Shown here: piece after piece, positions 16,919-28,338 of the stretch
Position numbering within the stretch: position 1 is the first letter of the stretch
Layout: the number at the start of each line of letters is the position of its first letter
DNA from: Pseudomonadota bacterium
GTDB lineage: Bacteria > Pseudomonadota > Gammaproteobacteria > Steroidobacterales > Steroidobacteraceae
NCBI GenBank assembly: GCA_025355105.1
Contig: JANYAE010000052.1
Location: 186,001 to 250,000 of the forward strand
Reading direction: 5' to 3'
DNA: 64,000 nucleotides
The notes under the pieces: generated by a model
Told to the model about the DNA's origin: nothing
The model's database searches: none
The model's input: the letters and a program-made list of their open reading frames with translations, nothing else
Made by a program: the position numbers and the translations under genes

Positions 16919-18940
16919 ATGATCCGACCGTCTATTGGCCTGCTCGGCGCGCCGCTCGCCGGGGTCCTACTCGCCTTCGCCGCGGCGGCCGCGCCGGTGG
17001 CGCCCGAGGCCGCCGACCTCGTGCTCACCGACGCCCGGATCTACACCGCCGCGGGGCCGTCGCTGGCCGAGGCGCTCGCCGTCCGCCGCGGCCGGCTCGT
17101 CTATGTCGGCGACGCGAAGGGTGTCGCGGCGCTGATCGGCCCGCACACCACCTTGAAGCACGGCGGCGGCCGCCTCGTCATTCCCGGCCTCGTCGACGCG
17201 CACATCCATCCGATCGACATCGTCGACCTCGACGTCTGCGATCTCGCCAGCGCCGCGAAGTCATTGCGCGAGCTGAGCGCCTTCGTGCGCACCTGCGTCA
17301 AACGCTACCACCCGGCTCCCGGCCAGTGGCTGCGCGTGCACCAGTGGAACATGTCGGGTAACGCCCCCGATGCGGTCTTGCCGACCCTGCGCGCGGCGCT
17401 CGATGCGGCCGCGCCGAAGATCGCGGTCGAGCTGCTGGGCAACGATGGCCACAAGGGCGCGTACAACAGCGCCGCGCTCGCGCGTGCGCGCGATTCGGCC
17501 GGTCGCCAGGTCGGACTTTCGGCCGCGACGCTGGCCAGCGACTTCGCCCGTTTCCGCAAGCTCGTCGGCGTCGACGAGCGCGGCGAGCCAAACGGCGAGG
17601 TCAACGAGGAAGCCCGCGCGATCATGACTGGCGAGGTGACTTTCGAGGATCTCGACAAGGTGCTGGCGGCGCCGGAGCGCATCACTCAGCGCCTGAACAG
17701 CGTCGGCATCACCGCCGTGCTCGACGCCGCGGTGTACCCGAGCGGGCTTGCGGTCTACGACAAGCTGCTGCGGACCGGACACATGACCGTGCGCGCGACG
17801 CTCGCGCAATTCTACGATCCCACGGCCACACGAAGCGGCGACGGCCGGGTAGACTACGACGCGATGGTCGCGAACGCGATCGCGATCCGCGCCAAGTACG
17901 CCGACAACGCCCTCATCCGCGCCGACTTCATCAAGCTGTTCGCCGACGGCGTCGTGGAGGGCAACCCCTTCGGCGTGCCGCCCACGCTCGGTAACGCGGC
18001 GCTGCTCGAGCCCTACCTGCAGCCGATTTTCGCGACCGATCCCGGCGGCCACGCGACGGTGACCGGTTACGTCGACACGGCGTCGCCGGACTGCGTGGCG
18101 GTGCGCGCCGAGCCGGCGAAGTATGCCGCTGCCGTCGACGTTGCCGGCTTCGCGCAATCCCACGGCTTCCATCCCGGGCAATGTCAGATCTCGACCGGCC
18201 AGCTGCAGCACGCGCGCGACATCGAGCTGGAGTACGTGCGGCGCATGCACCTCGCCGGTTTCAACATGCACATCCACGTAATCGGCGATCGCGCGCTTCG
18301 CACGGCGCTTGATGCGATCGAGGCGGCGCGGGCGGCGGACGGCGTCACGACGACGCACGACGGCCTGGCGCACGTGCAACTGACTCGCCCCGAAGACGTC
18401 GCGCGCATGGGTCGCGATCACCTCTATCTCGCCTACACGTACTCCTGGGCGAACGACGAACTGGACTACGACATGACGATCGTCCCGTTCCTGAACAAGA
18501 TGGCAGGCAATAGCGATGCGGCACGCCACGTCGCCGGCAGCTGGTACGAGGAGAGCACCTACCCGTTCCGCGCCTCCAAAGACGCGGGCGCGATCTTGGT
18601 CGGAGGATCCGACGCGCCGGTCGGCACGCGCGACCCGCAGCCGTTCGTCAACATGGCGGTCGCGGTGACCCGGCGCACGCCCGGGCAACCGGCATTCAAT
18701 CCGCGCCAGGCGGTGACGATCCGCGAGGTTCTCGACGCCTACACGATCAACGGCGCGCGCATGCTCGGCCGCGATCAGGAATTCGGCTCGCTCGAGGTCG
18801 GCAAATCGGCCGATTTCTTGCTACTCGACCGCGACATCCTGTCGCTGCCGGAAGCCGGCCAAGCGGACGACATCGCCGCAACGCGCGTGCTCGAAACGTG
18901 GTTTCGGGGCAAGCGTGTCTACCGGTCCGCGAGCCGTTGA
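16919..18940 (+). CDS. Exported amidohydrolase family protein (YtcJ/amidohydro_3-like)
   Basis: A protein of about 673 residues with an N-terminal signal-like segment (IGLLGAPLAGVLLAFAAAAA). It then has ADLVLTDARIYTAAG, the HxH metal motif in GLVDAHIHPIDIVD, a long lid region, and GGSDAPVGTRDPQP plus SLEVGKSADFLLLDRDI at the C-terminus. This is the YtcJ-like amidohydrolase branch. A TTG at 16904 could add five residues; the ATG at 16919 follows GGGGGG with better spacing. It is divergent from the GST gene. The substrate is unknown. Confidence 0.82.
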   Translation: MIRPSIGLLGAPLAGVLLAFAAAAAPVAPEAADLVLTDARIYTAAGPSLAEALAVRRGRLVYVGDAKGVAALIGPHTTLKHGGGRLVIPGLVDAHIHPIDIVDLDVCDLASAAKSLRELSAFVRTCVKRYHPAPGQWLRVHQWNMSGNAPDAVLPTLRAALDAAAPKIAVELLGNDGHKGAYNSAALARARDSAGRQVGLSAATLASDFARFRKLVGVDERGEPNGEVNEEARAIMTGEVTFEDLDKVLAAPERITQRLNSVGITAVLDAAVYPSGLAVYDKLLRTGHMTVRATLAQFYDPTATRSGDGRVDYDAMVANAIAIRAKYADNALIRADFIKLFADGVVEGNPFGVPPTLGNAALLEPYLQPIFATDPGGHATVTGYVDTASPDCVAVRAEPAKYAAAVDVAGFAQSHGFHPGQCQISTGQLQHARDIELEYVRRMHLAGFNMHIHVIGDRALRTALDAIEAARAADGVTTTHDGLAHVQLTRPEDVARMGRDHLYLAYTYSWANDELDYDMTIVPFLNKMAGNSDAARHVAGSWYEESTYPFRASKDAGAILVGGSDAPVGTRDPQPFVNMAVAVTRRTPGQPAFNPRQAVTIREVLDAYTINGARMLGRDQEFGSLEVGKSADFLLLDRDILSLPEAGQADDIAATRVLETWFRGKRVYRSASR

Positions 18941-19024
18941 CGCGCGAGGCCGCGGCGCCCGAGGGTGCGGTGGATCTGCATGGCACCTGGCGTGGTGCGT
19001 GACGTCATGAGGGGAGTGCGCTGA

Positions 19025-19414
19025 ATGGGAACGCAGCCGGTCATCGTCGATGAGCTGAGCATCGGGGTCGAGAGCGGGGAGGACCCCGGAGTCAGCTGGC
19101 GGACGCTGACGAGCGCCGACCGGACGCCGACCAAGGCGTTGACCACCGGCGTCTGCGAGATCGCACCCGGCGGCGAGCTCCTGTACCATCGCCACGCGCC
19201 GCTCGAGCTCTACTACTTCCTCGAGGGCACCGGCGTGGTCACCCTCGGCGCAGTCGACCGCCCAGTGCGGGCGGGATCGACGGTCTACATTCCGGGCGAC
19301 ACGCCGCACCGCATTCGCAATGGCGGATCGGTGCCGCTCAAGCTGTTCTACGTCTTCCCCGTCGATTCGTTCGCCGAGGTGGAGTACGTCATGCTTGACC
19401 CCGCCGCCGCCTAG
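19025..19414 (+). CDS. Cupin-domain protein
   Basis: The 129-residue single-domain cupin has motif 1 as ELLYHRHAPLELYYFLEGTG (two His and a Glu positioned to bind metal) and motif 2 as GSTVYIPGDTPHRIRNGG. It ends VEYVMLDPAAA. Such small cupins act as isomerases, dioxygenases or ligand binders. GAGGGGAG lies just upstream of the ATG. It is followed 59 nt later by the PhnA-like gene on the same strand. Confidence 0.8.
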   Translation: MGTQPVIVDELSIGVESGEDPGVSWRTLTSADRTPTKALTTGVCEIAPGGELLYHRHAPLELYYFLEGTGVVTLGAVDRPVRAGSTVYIPGDTPHRIRNGGSVPLKLFYVFPVDSFAEVEYVMLDPAAA

Positions 19415-19473
19415 GCACCCCACGATCCGCGCCGGAGTGCACCGCGCCGGCGCCCGCACTGGAGCAAATACAC

Positions 19474-19689
19474 GTGACCGAGGTCAGGGACAGCAACGGC
19501 AATGCGCTCGCCGACGGCGACTCGGTGATGGTCATCAAGGACCTGAAGGTGAAGGGGTCATCCGTGACCTTGAAGCGCGGGACGGTGATCAAGAACATCC
19601 GGCTCACCGACGACGCCGAGGAGATCGAGTGCAACGCCGACAAGGTGAAGGGTCTGGTGCTTAAGACCTGCTTTCTGAAGAAGTCCTGA
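19474..19689 (+). CDS. PhnA/YjdM C-terminal domain protein
   Basis: From a GTG start, the 71 residues (VRDSNGNALADGDSVMVIKD, KVKGSSVTLKRGTVIKNIRL) are the C-terminal SH3-like domain of PhnA/YjdM proteins. The N-terminal zinc-ribbon of the ~110-residue E. coli type is absent; stand-alone forms like this exist. Despite the alkylphosphonate label, the domain has no proven role in phosphonate breakdown, and no phn genes are near. Confidence 0.75.
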   Translation: MTEVRDSNGNALADGDSVMVIKDLKVKGSSVTLKRGTVIKNIRLTDDAEEIECNADKVKGLVLKTCFLKKS

Positions 19690-19711
19690 CGCCGGCCCGG
19701 TGCCCGGCGCG

Positions 19712-20941
19712 CTATGGCGTCGGACAGCTGCTCGGCGCCGGTGTTCCCGCAAAGCGCGCACCGATCCATTCGAGCTGGTCGGTCACGGTAGCGACCATGC
19801 TCGGGTCGTGGTCGAAGCCGGGGTAGCTGCGAAAGCTGAGCTGGCTGCTGCCGCTGCTGCAGGCGCGCTCGACCGTTTGCCGGGCGCCCTCGATTGGCAC
19901 GGTGAGGTCGGCCTCGCCGGCGATCACCAGCAGCGGTCCGGCGACGGCGCTCTCGCCGAGTTCGTTCTCCTTGAAGTAGCGGCGGGCCCAGGGGTTCCGG
20001 TTCCAGCCCGGCTTCAGCATCGCGGTGCTGGTCAGGTCCGCGTACAGCGCGAAGCCGTGGTACCAGCAGCCGTCCGCGGCGGCGGCCGGATAGCGCTGCA
20101 TTGCGACCGGCGTCAGCATGTCCGTCACCGCGAAGGACGGGAATCGCGCGTGGATACCGTAGGCCATGAACGCGAGGTAGAAGCCGACCCCCGGCGTATC
20201 CCCAAGGTGAGTCAGCAGCTCCTCGGGACGCGCAGCACCGGCGACCGATACCGCCCCGAGGTAGTCGCGATCGCGCAGGCCGGACTCGCGCTCCGCGACG
20301 CCCCACGCCGCCATCCCGCCCTGCGAGTGGCCGTCGGCCACCCAGCGGCGCCCGAGGGCCGGAACCGCCGTGCGCGCCGCCGGAACTGAATAGATCACGT
20401 CGTTGACCTGTGCGATCTTGCTGACGTACTGGTGGAGTCCGGGCGTACCGAGGCCGTGGTAGTCGGTGGCGACGATCGCGTAGCCCGCGCGCAGCATGTC
20501 GTTGAGGCCGAGCTCGCCGTAATAGGTGTCCTTCATCAGGGACGGGGCGCATTGGCGCCCGACACCGCTCGTGCCGTGGGCAAACGCGATCACCGGCCAG
20601 CCGCCCTGCGGGGCAACGCCTGCTGGCACGAGGACGAAGCCGGACGTCGCGACGTCACGGCCATCGGCGTCCAGCGAGTGGTACAGGATCCGGGTCGCGG
20701 TGGCGCCTGGCGGGAGCTGGTAGCCGTCGAACGGCTGCTTCCAGAGCAGGCCGCCCGGCCGGGTCTTCGACAGTGCCCGCGGGCTCGAGTAGGAAGCAGG
20801 TGCCGGGAGCGCGTTGGCCTGCTCCATCTGTCGGGCCTCGACTACCGTCTTCGGCATCTCCTCCGCGCGTGCGCCAGGCGCCTCGAGCAGCGCTCCGGCC
20901 GCAGCCGCGACGATCGCCAGGTGATCCCAAATCCGCGGCAT
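19712..20941 (-). CDS. Secreted lipase/esterase, alpha/beta hydrolase
   Basis: The 409-residue product begins MPRIWDHLAIVAAAAGALLE with an AxA site, consistent with a signal peptide. It has the secretory-lipase (LIP) plan: VIAFAHGTSGVGRQCAPS, IVATDYHGLGTPG, nucleophile elbow DGHSQGGMAAWG, a distal acid in VIAGEADLTVP, and His in PGFDHDPS. It should hydrolyse esters outside the cytoplasmic membrane. The ATG at 20941 is preferred over an upstream frame opening that has no signal peptide. It is divergent from the RND operon. Confidence 0.85.
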   Translation of the reverse strand: MPRIWDHLAIVAAAAGALLEAPGARAEEMPKTVVEARQMEQANALPAPASYSSPRALSKTRPGGLLWKQPFDGYQLPPGATATRILYHSLDADGRDVATSGFVLVPAGVAPQGGWPVIAFAHGTSGVGRQCAPSLMKDTYYGELGLNDMLRAGYAIVATDYHGLGTPGLHQYVSKIAQVNDVIYSVPAARTAVPALGRRWVADGHSQGGMAAWGVAERESGLRDRDYLGAVSVAGAARPEELLTHLGDTPGVGFYLAFMAYGIHARFPSFAVTDMLTPVAMQRYPAAAADGCWYHGFALYADLTSTAMLKPGWNRNPWARRYFKENELGESAVAGPLLVIAGEADLTVPIEGARQTVERACSSGSSQLSFRSYPGFDHDPSMVATVTDQLEWIGARFAGTPAPSSCPTP

Positions 20942-21213
20942 GTAGATCCCCTCGTCGGCCCGTCTTTCTGGATGGTCAGATCGCGGCGTCGATTCTATCG
21001 GGATACAGCGCCGCCGGGCTCCCGTGGGCGGCCCGGGGAATGGCGGGCCGGGCAGGGTGGTCCCGTGCGGCACGGCTCGGGAATTGTCGGCTTGTGTCAA
21101 TCTGGTACCGCAAGCGGCCCGCCTTCGGCTAGATTCCAGCGTTCCGTCGACCGCCTGACGACCGGCCCGCGAATGGTGGCCGCCGCGGGCCGGCCGGGGT
21201 TAACAGGGTCCCG

Positions 21214-22359
21214 ATGCACACTCTCGCCTCCACTATCCGGCCCGCCGCCGCGCTGCTCGCCCTCGCGGTGCTCGGTGCGGCCTGTGGTCGCGCCGGGCCG
21301 CCGCCCGCGCGCGGCGTGCCTGTTAACGCCGTCCTGATCACGCCGCACCCGGTGTCGATTCCGCTGGAGTACCCCGCGCAGCTGGAGGCCTCCAACACCG
21401 TCGAGATCCGGCCGCGGGTCGGCGGCGTGCTCGAGCGCCAGGAGGCCGTCGAAGGCCAGCGGGTCAAGACCGGTCAGGTGCTGTTTGTCATCGACCGCCA
21501 GCCCTACGAGGCGGCGCTCGCTCAGGCCAGGGCCACCCTCGCGCAGGCGCAGGCGGCGAAGGCACAGGCCGAGCGTGACCTCGAGCGTGCCCGGCCGCTG
21601 TCGCAGCTCGACGCACTGAGCCAGCGCGAGCTGGACGCCGCCATCGCGGCGGGGGCGGCGACTACGGCGCAGGTGCAGTCGGCCGAGGCCACGGTGCGCA
21701 CGGCCCAGCTCAACCTCGACTACACGATCGTGCGCGCACCGCTCGACGGAGTCATGAGCCGGGCGCTGATTCGCCTCGGCGGCCTTGTCTCGGCCTACAG
21801 CACGCTGCTGACCACCGTCTACAAGACCGATCCGATGTACGTCAACTTCAGCATCAGCGAACAGCGGCTGCTGGAGCTGCAGCGCGAGCTCGGGCACGCG
21901 CCTGACCAGCGCAATCCGAGCAAGACGAGCTTCCGCGTCTTTCTCGCGGACGGCGTCGAAGTGGACACGCCGGCTGAGCTCAACTTCGTCGACGCGGCAG
22001 TGGACCTGCGGACCGACACTCTGCCGGTCCGGCTCGGCGTGCCGAACCCCAAGCAGATGCTGCGTGCCGGGCAGTTCGTCAAGGTCACCGTCGAGAGTCC
22101 GGTCCGCGGCGACGCGATTGTGATCCCACAGCGCGCGGTCCAGGAGCTGCAGGACAAGCGCTTCGTCTGGACCATCGACAAGGACCACAAGGCCTCACCG
22201 CGGGATGTGACGCTCGGCCCTCGCATCGGCCAGGAGACGCTGGTCACGAAGGGACTCGTGGCCGGCGACCTGGTGGTCGTCGACGGCACGCAGAAGCTCA
22301 AGGAGGGCACGCTGGTAGATTCCGAGCCGACGCCGGCGGCGGACAAGCGCAGCCCGTGA
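21214..22359 (+). CDS. RND efflux periplasmic adaptor (MFP) lipoprotein
   Basis: A 381-residue AcrA/MexA-type adaptor. The lipobox LGAAC places the lipidated Cys at about residue 24. Then come the lipoyl half-motifs ([35 protein letters not shown]), the coiled-coil hairpin ([20 protein letters not shown]), the beta-barrel and the membrane-proximal domain. It bridges the inner-membrane pump and the outer-membrane channel. Its stop overlaps the GTG of the pump gene by 4 nt. No local TetR/MarR regulator adjoins it. Confidence 0.92.
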   Translation: MHTLASTIRPAAALLALAVLGAACGRAGPPPARGVPVNAVLITPHPVSIPLEYPAQLEASNTVEIRPRVGGVLERQEAVEGQRVKTGQVLFVIDRQPYEAALAQARATLAQAQAAKAQAERDLERARPLSQLDALSQRELDAAIAAGAATTAQVQSAEATVRTAQLNLDYTIVRAPLDGVMSRALIRLGGLVSAYSTLLTTVYKTDPMYVNFSISEQRLLELQRELGHAPDQRNPSKTSFRVFLADGVEVDTPAELNFVDAAVDLRTDTLPVRLGVPNPKQMLRAGQFVKVTVESPVRGDAIVIPQRAVQELQDKRFVWTIDKDHKASPRDVTLGPRIGQETLVTKGLVAGDLVVVDGTQKLKEGTLVDSEPTPAADKRSP

Positions 22360-25300
22360 GCAACTTCTTCATCGACCGGCCGATCTTCGCGACGGTGATC
22401 GCGATCCTGATCACCCTGGCCGGTTCCATCGCCTTCTTCCTGCTGCCGGTCGCGCGCTTCCCGCAGATTACGCCGCCGAGCGTCGTCGTCTCGACGTCGT
22501 TCCCCGGCGCTGACGCGCAGACCATCGAGCAATCGGTGGCGGCGCCGATCGAGACGCAGGTCAACGGCGTCCCGAACATGCTTTACATGGACTCGAAGAG
22601 CTCGAGCGACGGCACGTACACGCTCAACATCACCTTCGAAGTCGGATCCGACCAGGACATCGCCGCCGTCGACGTCCAGAACCAGGTCGCGATCGCGCAA
22701 CGGCAGCTGCCGGCCGACGTGCTGCGCCAGGGCATCACGATCACCAAGAAGGCGCCGCAGGCGCTGATGTACATCGCCATCAAGGCCACCGACCCGCGCT
22801 ACGACTACCTGTTCCTCAGCAACTTCACGGCACTGCAGGTGGTCGACTCGCTGGCCCGGATTCGCGGCATCGGCCAGGTGCAGCAGTTCGGCGCCCGCGA
22901 CTACGGCATGCGCATCTGGCTCGACCCCGGGCGCATGGCGCGCCTCGGCGTGACCACTCAGGACATCACCGCTGCGCTCAACGAGCAAAACGTCGTCGCG
23001 CCGGCCGGCGTCGTCGGCGCGGAGCCCGCGCCGCCGGGACAGCAGATGACCTATTCGGTAACCGTCCACGGGCGCCTCGGGTCGGTGCGGGAGTACGAAA
23101 ACATCGTGCTGCGCACCGGTGCCAATCGCGCCATCGTCCGGCTTCGCGACGTGGCGCGCATCGAACTCGCGGCAACCGACTACAGTCGCTCGACGCGCCT
23201 CAAGGGCCAGTCGGTGGCGTCACTCGGTGTCTTCCAGCTGCCGGACGCCAATGCGCTGGAGGTCGCCAAGCAGGTGCGCGCGACGCTCAAGCAGCTGTCC
23301 GCACGCTTTCCGCCGGGCATCACCTACGACATCGTGCTCGACACGACGGAATTCGTCGCGGAATCGATCAAGGAAGTCGAGATCACGCTATTCATCGCGG
23401 CGGGACTCGTGCTGCTGGTCGTGTTTCTGTTCCTCGAGAGCTGGCGCGCGACGCTGATCCCGATGCTCGCCGTGCCGGTGTCGCTGCTCGGCACCTTCAC
23501 GCTGTTCGTCGGCCTCGGCTTTTCGATCAATACGCTGACCCTTTTCGCGCTCGTGCTCGCCATCGGCCTGGTGGTCGACGACGCGATCGTCGTGGTAGAG
23601 GCGGTCACGGAAAAAATGGAGACGCACCACCTCGGTCCGCGCGACGCGACGCGCGCCGCGATGGCCGACGTCTCGAGCCCGGTGATCGCGATAGCGCTGG
23701 TGCTGACCGCGGTGTTCGTGCCGGTGGCGTTCCTCGGCGGCCTCACCGGGCAGTTCTACCGGCAGTTCGCGCTGACGCTGTCGGCCTCGGTGCTGATCTC
23801 GGCGTTCATCGCACTGAGCTTCACACCGGCGATGTGCACGCTGCTGTTGCGGCCGCGCTCGGCCGAGCCGCCGCGCTCGCCGATCGGGCGATTCTTCGCC
23901 TGGTTCAACCGCGGCTTCAGCGTCGCGACGCAGCGTTACACGGATACCGTCCGCCGGGCGATCGGCCGCTCGGCGATCGCGCTCGGCGTGTTCGTCGCGA
24001 TCGTGGTCGCGGTCGTGGCGCTCGTCTACGAGCGGCCGGGCGGATTCCTGCCGGAGGACGACCAGGGCTTCATGCTGCTCGTCGCGCAGCTGCCGCCGGG
24101 CGCCGCGTTTCAGCGCAGCGAGGCGGCGCTCGAGAAGGTCGCGGCCATCGTCGACGCCAAGCCCGAGGTCGCGCGCATGCTTGCGATCACGGGCCTCAAC
24201 CTGCTGGCCGGCGTGACGACGCCGTATACCGGCACGGGCTTCATCGCGCTGAAGTCCTGGTCGGAGCGGCCAGGCGAGCAGGGCTCGGTCGCCGGATTGA
24301 TTCCGCGACTCTCGAAGGAACTCGCCGGCATCAAGGAGGCGAACATCGTCGTGGTCGCGCCGCCGGCGATCCCCGGCATCGGCCAGGCGGGCGGCTTCGA
24401 GCTCATCCTGTCCGACACCTCCGGTGGCAGCCTCGAGCGCTTCAGCGCCGGCATTCAGGACTTCGTCACTAGCGCGTCTAAGCGGCCTGAACTCGCGCGG
24501 GTGTCGACTCAGTTCAACCTGCGCGTGCCGCAGATCGAATATGTGGTCGATCGCGACCGCGCCAAGTCACTCGGCATCCCGATATCGGACGTGTTTTCGT
24601 CGTTGCAGACCTTCCTCGGCGGCAGCTACATCAACGACTTCAATCTGTTCGGCCGGACCTATCGCGTCACCGCGGAGGCCGAGGGTAGCGCGCGGCGCGT
24701 GCCGGAGGCCGTCAACGGCTTGTACGTCCGCACTCAGGCGGGCGACATGGTGCCGTTGTCGTCGCTGGTCGGCATCAAGCCGTCGCTCGGGCCGTCCTAC
24801 ATCGAGCGCTACAACGTCTATCGCGCGGTGACCGTCAACGGCTCGCCCGCGCCCGGCTACAGCCAGGCGGACGCGCTGAATGCGCTGGAGGACGTCGCGC
24901 GCGCACTGCCCGACTACATGAGCTACACGTGGACGGGCTCGGTGCTGCAGCAGAAGCGGACCGGGGGTCAGGCGCCGTACATCTTCGTCATGGCGATGGT
25001 GTTCGTGTTCCTGGTGCTCGCGGCGCAGTACGAGAGCTGGGGCGTGCCGTTTGCAGTCATCCTCGGCATCCCGTTCGCAGTGTTCGGCGCCTTTCTGGGC
25101 CTCGCGATGCGCGGCATGGCCAACGACATCTATGCGCAGGTCGGACTGGTGATGCTGATCGGGCTCGCGGCCAAGAACGCGATCCTGATCGTCGAGTTCG
25201 CGAAGTTGTCGCACGAGCGCGGCCTGTCGGTCGTCGACGCGGCCATCGCCGGCGCACGGCTGCGGCTGCGGCCGATCCTGATGACTTCCGCGGCGTTCAT

Positions 25301-25535
25301 CTTCGGTGCCCTGCCGCTCGCGATCGCGAGCGGCGCGGGTTCGACGTCGCGGCAGGTGCTCGGCACGACCGTCGTGTTCGGCATGACGGCGGCCACGATC
25401 ATCGGCATCTTCATCGTCCCGGTGTTCTACGTCGTCATCCAGGGCGCGACCGATCGCTGGCGCCCGCGCCGACCGGCAGCCGAGAAGGCGGCGCAGCCGG
25501 GCACGCCGGTGCCGGGCGAGGAGCCGCGGCCGTGA
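22356..25535 (+). CDS. RND multidrug efflux permease (HAE-1 family)
   Basis: The 1059-residue pump starts at a GTG ([20 protein letters not shown]). Family marks include [18 protein letters not shown], the TM4 segment [20 protein letters not shown] with the paired Asp of the proton relay, [15 protein letters not shown], and [15 protein letters not shown] in the second half. The length is normal for AcrB/MexB proteins. It exports hydrophobic compounds using the proton gradient. It overlaps both neighbours by 4 nt, so the operon is tightly coupled. Confidence 0.95.
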   Translation: MSNFFIDRPIFATVIAILITLAGSIAFFLLPVARFPQITPPSVVVSTSFPGADAQTIEQSVAAPIETQVNGVPNMLYMDSKSSSDGTYTLNITFEVGSDQDIAAVDVQNQVAIAQRQLPADVLRQGITITKKAPQALMYIAIKATDPRYDYLFLSNFTALQVVDSLARIRGIGQVQQFGARDYGMRIWLDPGRMARLGVTTQDITAALNEQNVVAPAGVVGAEPAPPGQQMTYSVTVHGRLGSVREYENIVLRTGANRAIVRLRDVARIELAATDYSRSTRLKGQSVASLGVFQLPDANALEVAKQVRATLKQLSARFPPGITYDIVLDTTEFVAESIKEVEITLFIAAGLVLLVVFLFLESWRATLIPMLAVPVSLLGTFTLFVGLGFSINTLTLFALVLAIGLVVDDAIVVVEAVTEKMETHHLGPRDATRAAMADVSSPVIAIALVLTAVFVPVAFLGGLTGQFYRQFALTLSASVLISAFIALSFTPAMCTLLLRPRSAEPPRSPIGRFFAWFNRGFSVATQRYTDTVRRAIGRSAIALGVFVAIVVAVVALVYERPGGFLPEDDQGFMLLVAQLPPGAAFQRSEAALEKVAAIVDAKPEVARMLAITGLNLLAGVTTPYTGTGFIALKSWSERPGEQGSVAGLIPRLSKELAGIKEANIVVVAPPAIPGIGQAGGFELILSDTSGGSLERFSAGIQDFVTSASKRPELARVSTQFNLRVPQIEYVVDRDRAKSLGIPISDVFSSLQTFLGGSYINDFNLFGRTYRVTAEAEGSARRVPEAVNGLYVRTQAGDMVPLSSLVGIKPSLGPSYIERYNVYRAVTVNGSPAPGYSQADALNALEDVARALPDYMSYTWTGSVLQQKRTGGQAPYIFVMAMVFVFLVLAAQYESWGVPFAVILGIPFAVFGAFLGLAMRGMANDIYAQVGLVMLIGLAAKNAILIVEFAKLSHERGLSVVDAAIAGARLRLRPILMTSAAFIFGALPLAIASGAGSTSRQVLGTTVVFGMTAATIIGIFIVPVFYVVIQGATDRWRPRRPAAEKAAQPGTPVPGEEPRP

Positions 25536-26920
25536 AGCGCACCCTGCTCGCCGGCCTCGCGCTGCTCGCCGGCTGCGCCGTCGGGCCGGACTACCGTCGC
25601 CCCGCGGTCGCCGTGCCGGAGGGCTATCGCGCCGCGACTACCGTCCCTGCCGGCACGTCGGTCGGTGACCTGCGGTGGGAGGACGTCTATACGGACCCGA
25701 GGCTCCGCGAGCTCATCGCCGCGGCGCTGCGCAGCAATCTCGACCTACGAGTTGCGGTCGCCCGCGTCGACGAGGCGCATGCGGCGCTCGGCGCAACCCG
25801 GCTGCGCTACCTGCCGATCGTCGACGCCAGCGGCCAGGTGACGCGCTCGAAGGCCTCGCTCGAGGCGCTGCTGCCCGGCGCGGCGCGCTTCCAGGACAGC
25901 GAGCAGGCGGTGGTGATGGCGTCCTTCGAGCTTGACCTGTGGGGCCGGCTGCGCCGCTCGGGCGAGGCGGCGCGGGCGACGCTGCTGTCGACTGAGTACG
26001 CGAAGCGGACCGTCGCAAGCTCGGTCGTGGCGAGCGTCGCCAACGCTTACTTCACGCTGCTGTCGCTCGACGCACAGCTCGAGATCACGCGCCGCACGGC
26101 CGGCACGCGCGAGAAGTTCGTCGAGCTGACGCGCGCGCAGCATGAGCGCGGCTACGCGACCGGCCTGGACGTCGCGACTGCGGAATCGCAGGCCGCGAGC
26201 GCGCGCGCCAACGTGCCTGATCTCGAGCGGCGGATCGCGCAGGCCGAGGACCTGATCTGCGCCCTGCTTGGCGAGAACCCGCACGCGGTGGTGCGCACGC
26301 AGCTCGGTGAGGTGATGCCGGAGGCGCCGCCGATGCCGCCGCCCGGTTTGCCGTCGCTGTTGCTCGAGCGGCGGCCGGACGTGCGTGCTGCCGAGGAGGC
26401 GTTGCGCGCCGCCAATGCCAACGTCGGCGTCGCGAAGGCGGCGCTGTTCCCGACGATCTCGCTGACCGGGCTCGCCGGCTCATTGAGCAACCCGCTCGGC
26501 AACCTCTTCAAGGCGCAGACCGCCGAATGGAGCGTCGCCGCGGGTATCGTCCAGCCGCTGCTTGATCCGCAGCGCTCGCTGTACCAACTTGACCTCGCGA
26601 ACGCGCAGAAGCGCGAGGTGCTCTACCAGTACGAGAAGTCGGTGCAAGGCGCGTTCCGTGACGTCGCCGATGCGCTGGTCGCGTATGCGAAGTACGGCGA
26701 ATTCGCGGTGGAGCAGGCCAGGCAGGTTGACGCGCTGCAGCGCGCCGAGCAGATCGCGCTCGCGCGCTACCGGGTCGGCTACGCGTCCTACTTCGACGTC
26801 ATCAACGCGGATCGCGACCTGTTCGCGGCCGAGCTCGCACTGACCCAGGCGCACGCGAACAGCCTGACGGCGCTCGTGCAGCTCTACCAGGTGCTCGGCG
26901 GCGGCTGGCAGGAACGCTGA
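25532..26920 (+). CDS. Outer-membrane efflux lipoprotein (NodT/OprM family)
   Basis: From the GTG at 25532 the product is 462 residues and begins with a lipoprotein signal ([11 protein letters not shown]) followed by [14 protein letters not shown], the usual mature N-terminus of OprM-type channels. The two TolC repeats are visible ([56 protein letters not shown]). It forms the trimeric outer-membrane exit duct for the pump encoded just upstream, and its start overlaps the pump stop by 4 nt. Confidence 0.93.
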   Translation: MKRTLLAGLALLAGCAVGPDYRRPAVAVPEGYRAATTVPAGTSVGDLRWEDVYTDPRLRELIAAALRSNLDLRVAVARVDEAHAALGATRLRYLPIVDASGQVTRSKASLEALLPGAARFQDSEQAVVMASFELDLWGRLRRSGEAARATLLSTEYAKRTVASSVVASVANAYFTLLSLDAQLEITRRTAGTREKFVELTRAQHERGYATGLDVATAESQAASARANVPDLERRIAQAEDLICALLGENPHAVVRTQLGEVMPEAPPMPPPGLPSLLLERRPDVRAAEEALRAANANVGVAKAALFPTISLTGLAGSLSNPLGNLFKAQTAEWSVAAGIVQPLLDPQRSLYQLDLANAQKREVLYQYEKSVQGAFRDVADALVAYAKYGEFAVEQARQVDALQRAEQIALARYRVGYASYFDVINADRDLFAAELALTQAHANSLTALVQLYQVLGGGWQER

Positions 26921-26958
26921 GGGTGAACGCGCGGGCGTCAGCTCGCGCGACCGGGGCG

Positions 26959-28281
26959 TCAGCCCTTCGGCGCCGGCGCCGGCGCGGCCTCGGGGCGCGC
27001 GAGCGACGGGCCGCGCGTGGTGCGCAGCCGGGCGGCGACGCGCTCGGCCTCGGCGAACACCCGCAGCAGATTGCCGCCCGCAAGCTTGGCGACGTCCGCG
27101 TCGCTCCAGCCGCGACGCATCAGCTCGGCCAGCAACGCCGGAAACCTGTCGACCGCCTCGAGGCCGGTCGGCGTCTGCTCGATGCCGTCGAAGTCCGAGC
27201 CGATGCCGACCTGATCGATCCCGGCGGTCCGGCGGATGTGCTCGATGTGATCGGCAACCTGCTCGAGCGTCGCGTGCGGGCGGGGATGGCTGCTCACCCA
27301 GGCGGCGAGCGCCGCCTTGGCGCGCTCCGGCTGGCCGATGTACAGACCGTCATAGGGCGGCGCGTTGTAGCGGGCCTGCTCGGCGGCCTGATCCGCTTCC
27401 CAGCGGTTGACCGCGTCGGACACGTAGCCGGGGTTGAAGTTGACCATGACGACGCCACCGTGCGCCGCGACCAGCTGCAGAACGTCGTCCGGCACGTCGC
27501 GCGGATGATCGACGAGCGCACGCGCCGATGAGTGCGAGTAGATCACCGGCGCCTCGCTGATCGCGAGCGCGGCGCGCATCGCGTCCGGCGAGACATGGCT
27601 GAGATCGACGAGCATGCCGAGCCGGTTCATCTCCCGGACCACCTCGCCGCCGAACGGCGTGAGCCCGTGGTGCGCCGGTGCGTCGGTCGCTGAATCTGCC
27701 CACGCAGTGTTGCGTGTGTGGGTCAGGGTCATGTAGCGCGCGCCGAGCTCGTACAGCTGCCGCAGCACCGCGAGCGAGTCGTTGATCTGGTGGCCGCCCT
27801 CGATGCCGATCAGCGAGGCGATGCGGTGGGCCTTGTGGATGCGACGGATGTCGGCCGCCGAATAGGCCATCTCGAAGTCGCCCGGATAGCGGGCCGCCAT
27901 GCGCTTGACGATGTCGATCTGCTCGAGCGTGGTCTGCACCGCCTCGAATCCCTTGATATCCACCGGCACCCAGACCGACCAGAACTGCGCGCCGACGCGC
28001 CCGGCGCGCAGGCGCGGGATGTCGGTCATGAGTGCCGCGCCGTTCGCCGGCGGCGGGATCCTGGAAGTGTCGGTGCTGAGGTCCAACGCGCCCGGGTCGC
28101 TCTTGAAGCGCTCGCGGATCTCCCACGGCAGGTCGTTGTGCCCGTCGATCAGCGGTGTCTCGGCGAGCACCCGGTCAACGCGCGCACCGAAGTCGGAACT
28201 CGCCGCCCGCGCGGCGACCGGCAGGCAGACACCGGCGAGCGTCAGGAGCAGGACAGTCAGGCGGCGCAGCGTTCGGGTCAC
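26959..28281 (-). CDS. Membrane dipeptidase (peptidase M19)
   Basis: A 440-residue renal-dipeptidase-like protein. A signal peptide (LTVLLLTLAGVCLPVAARAA) leads into LIDGHNDLPWEIRERF with the HxD zinc site. IGIEGGHQINDSL supplies the bridging Glu and a His, LTHTRNTAWADSATD follows, and LVDLSHVSPDAM and IYSHSSARAL provide later His ligands. It hydrolyses dipeptides, probably in the periplasm; some relatives act on D-amino-acid dipeptides. It converges with the efflux operon and is followed on the same strand by nothing obvious. Confidence 0.9.
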   Translation of the reverse strand: MTRTLRRLTVLLLTLAGVCLPVAARAASSDFGARVDRVLAETPLIDGHNDLPWEIRERFKSDPGALDLSTDTSRIPPPANGAALMTDIPRLRAGRVGAQFWSVWVPVDIKGFEAVQTTLEQIDIVKRMAARYPGDFEMAYSAADIRRIHKAHRIASLIGIEGGHQINDSLAVLRQLYELGARYMTLTHTRNTAWADSATDAPAHHGLTPFGGEVVREMNRLGMLVDLSHVSPDAMRAALAISEAPVIYSHSSARALVDHPRDVPDDVLQLVAAHGGVVMVNFNPGYVSDAVNRWEADQAAEQARYNAPPYDGLYIGQPERAKAALAAWVSSHPRPHATLEQVADHIEHIRRTAGIDQVGIGSDFDGIEQTPTGLEAVDRFPALLAELMRRGWSDADVAKLAGGNLLRVFAEAERVAARLRTTRGPSLARPEAAPAPAPKG

Positions 28282-28338
28282 GGTCGGCTCACTTGTGGTT
28301 GTTCGCCGGATGGCTGCGGGAGTATAGGCGGGATTCGC

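Noticed and set aside
17261-18688. 475-codon open frame antisense to the amidohydrolase gene
   Set aside because: It is a GC-driven shadow with Arg/Val/Asp-rich composition and no domain; the sense strand encodes a complete amidohydrolase.
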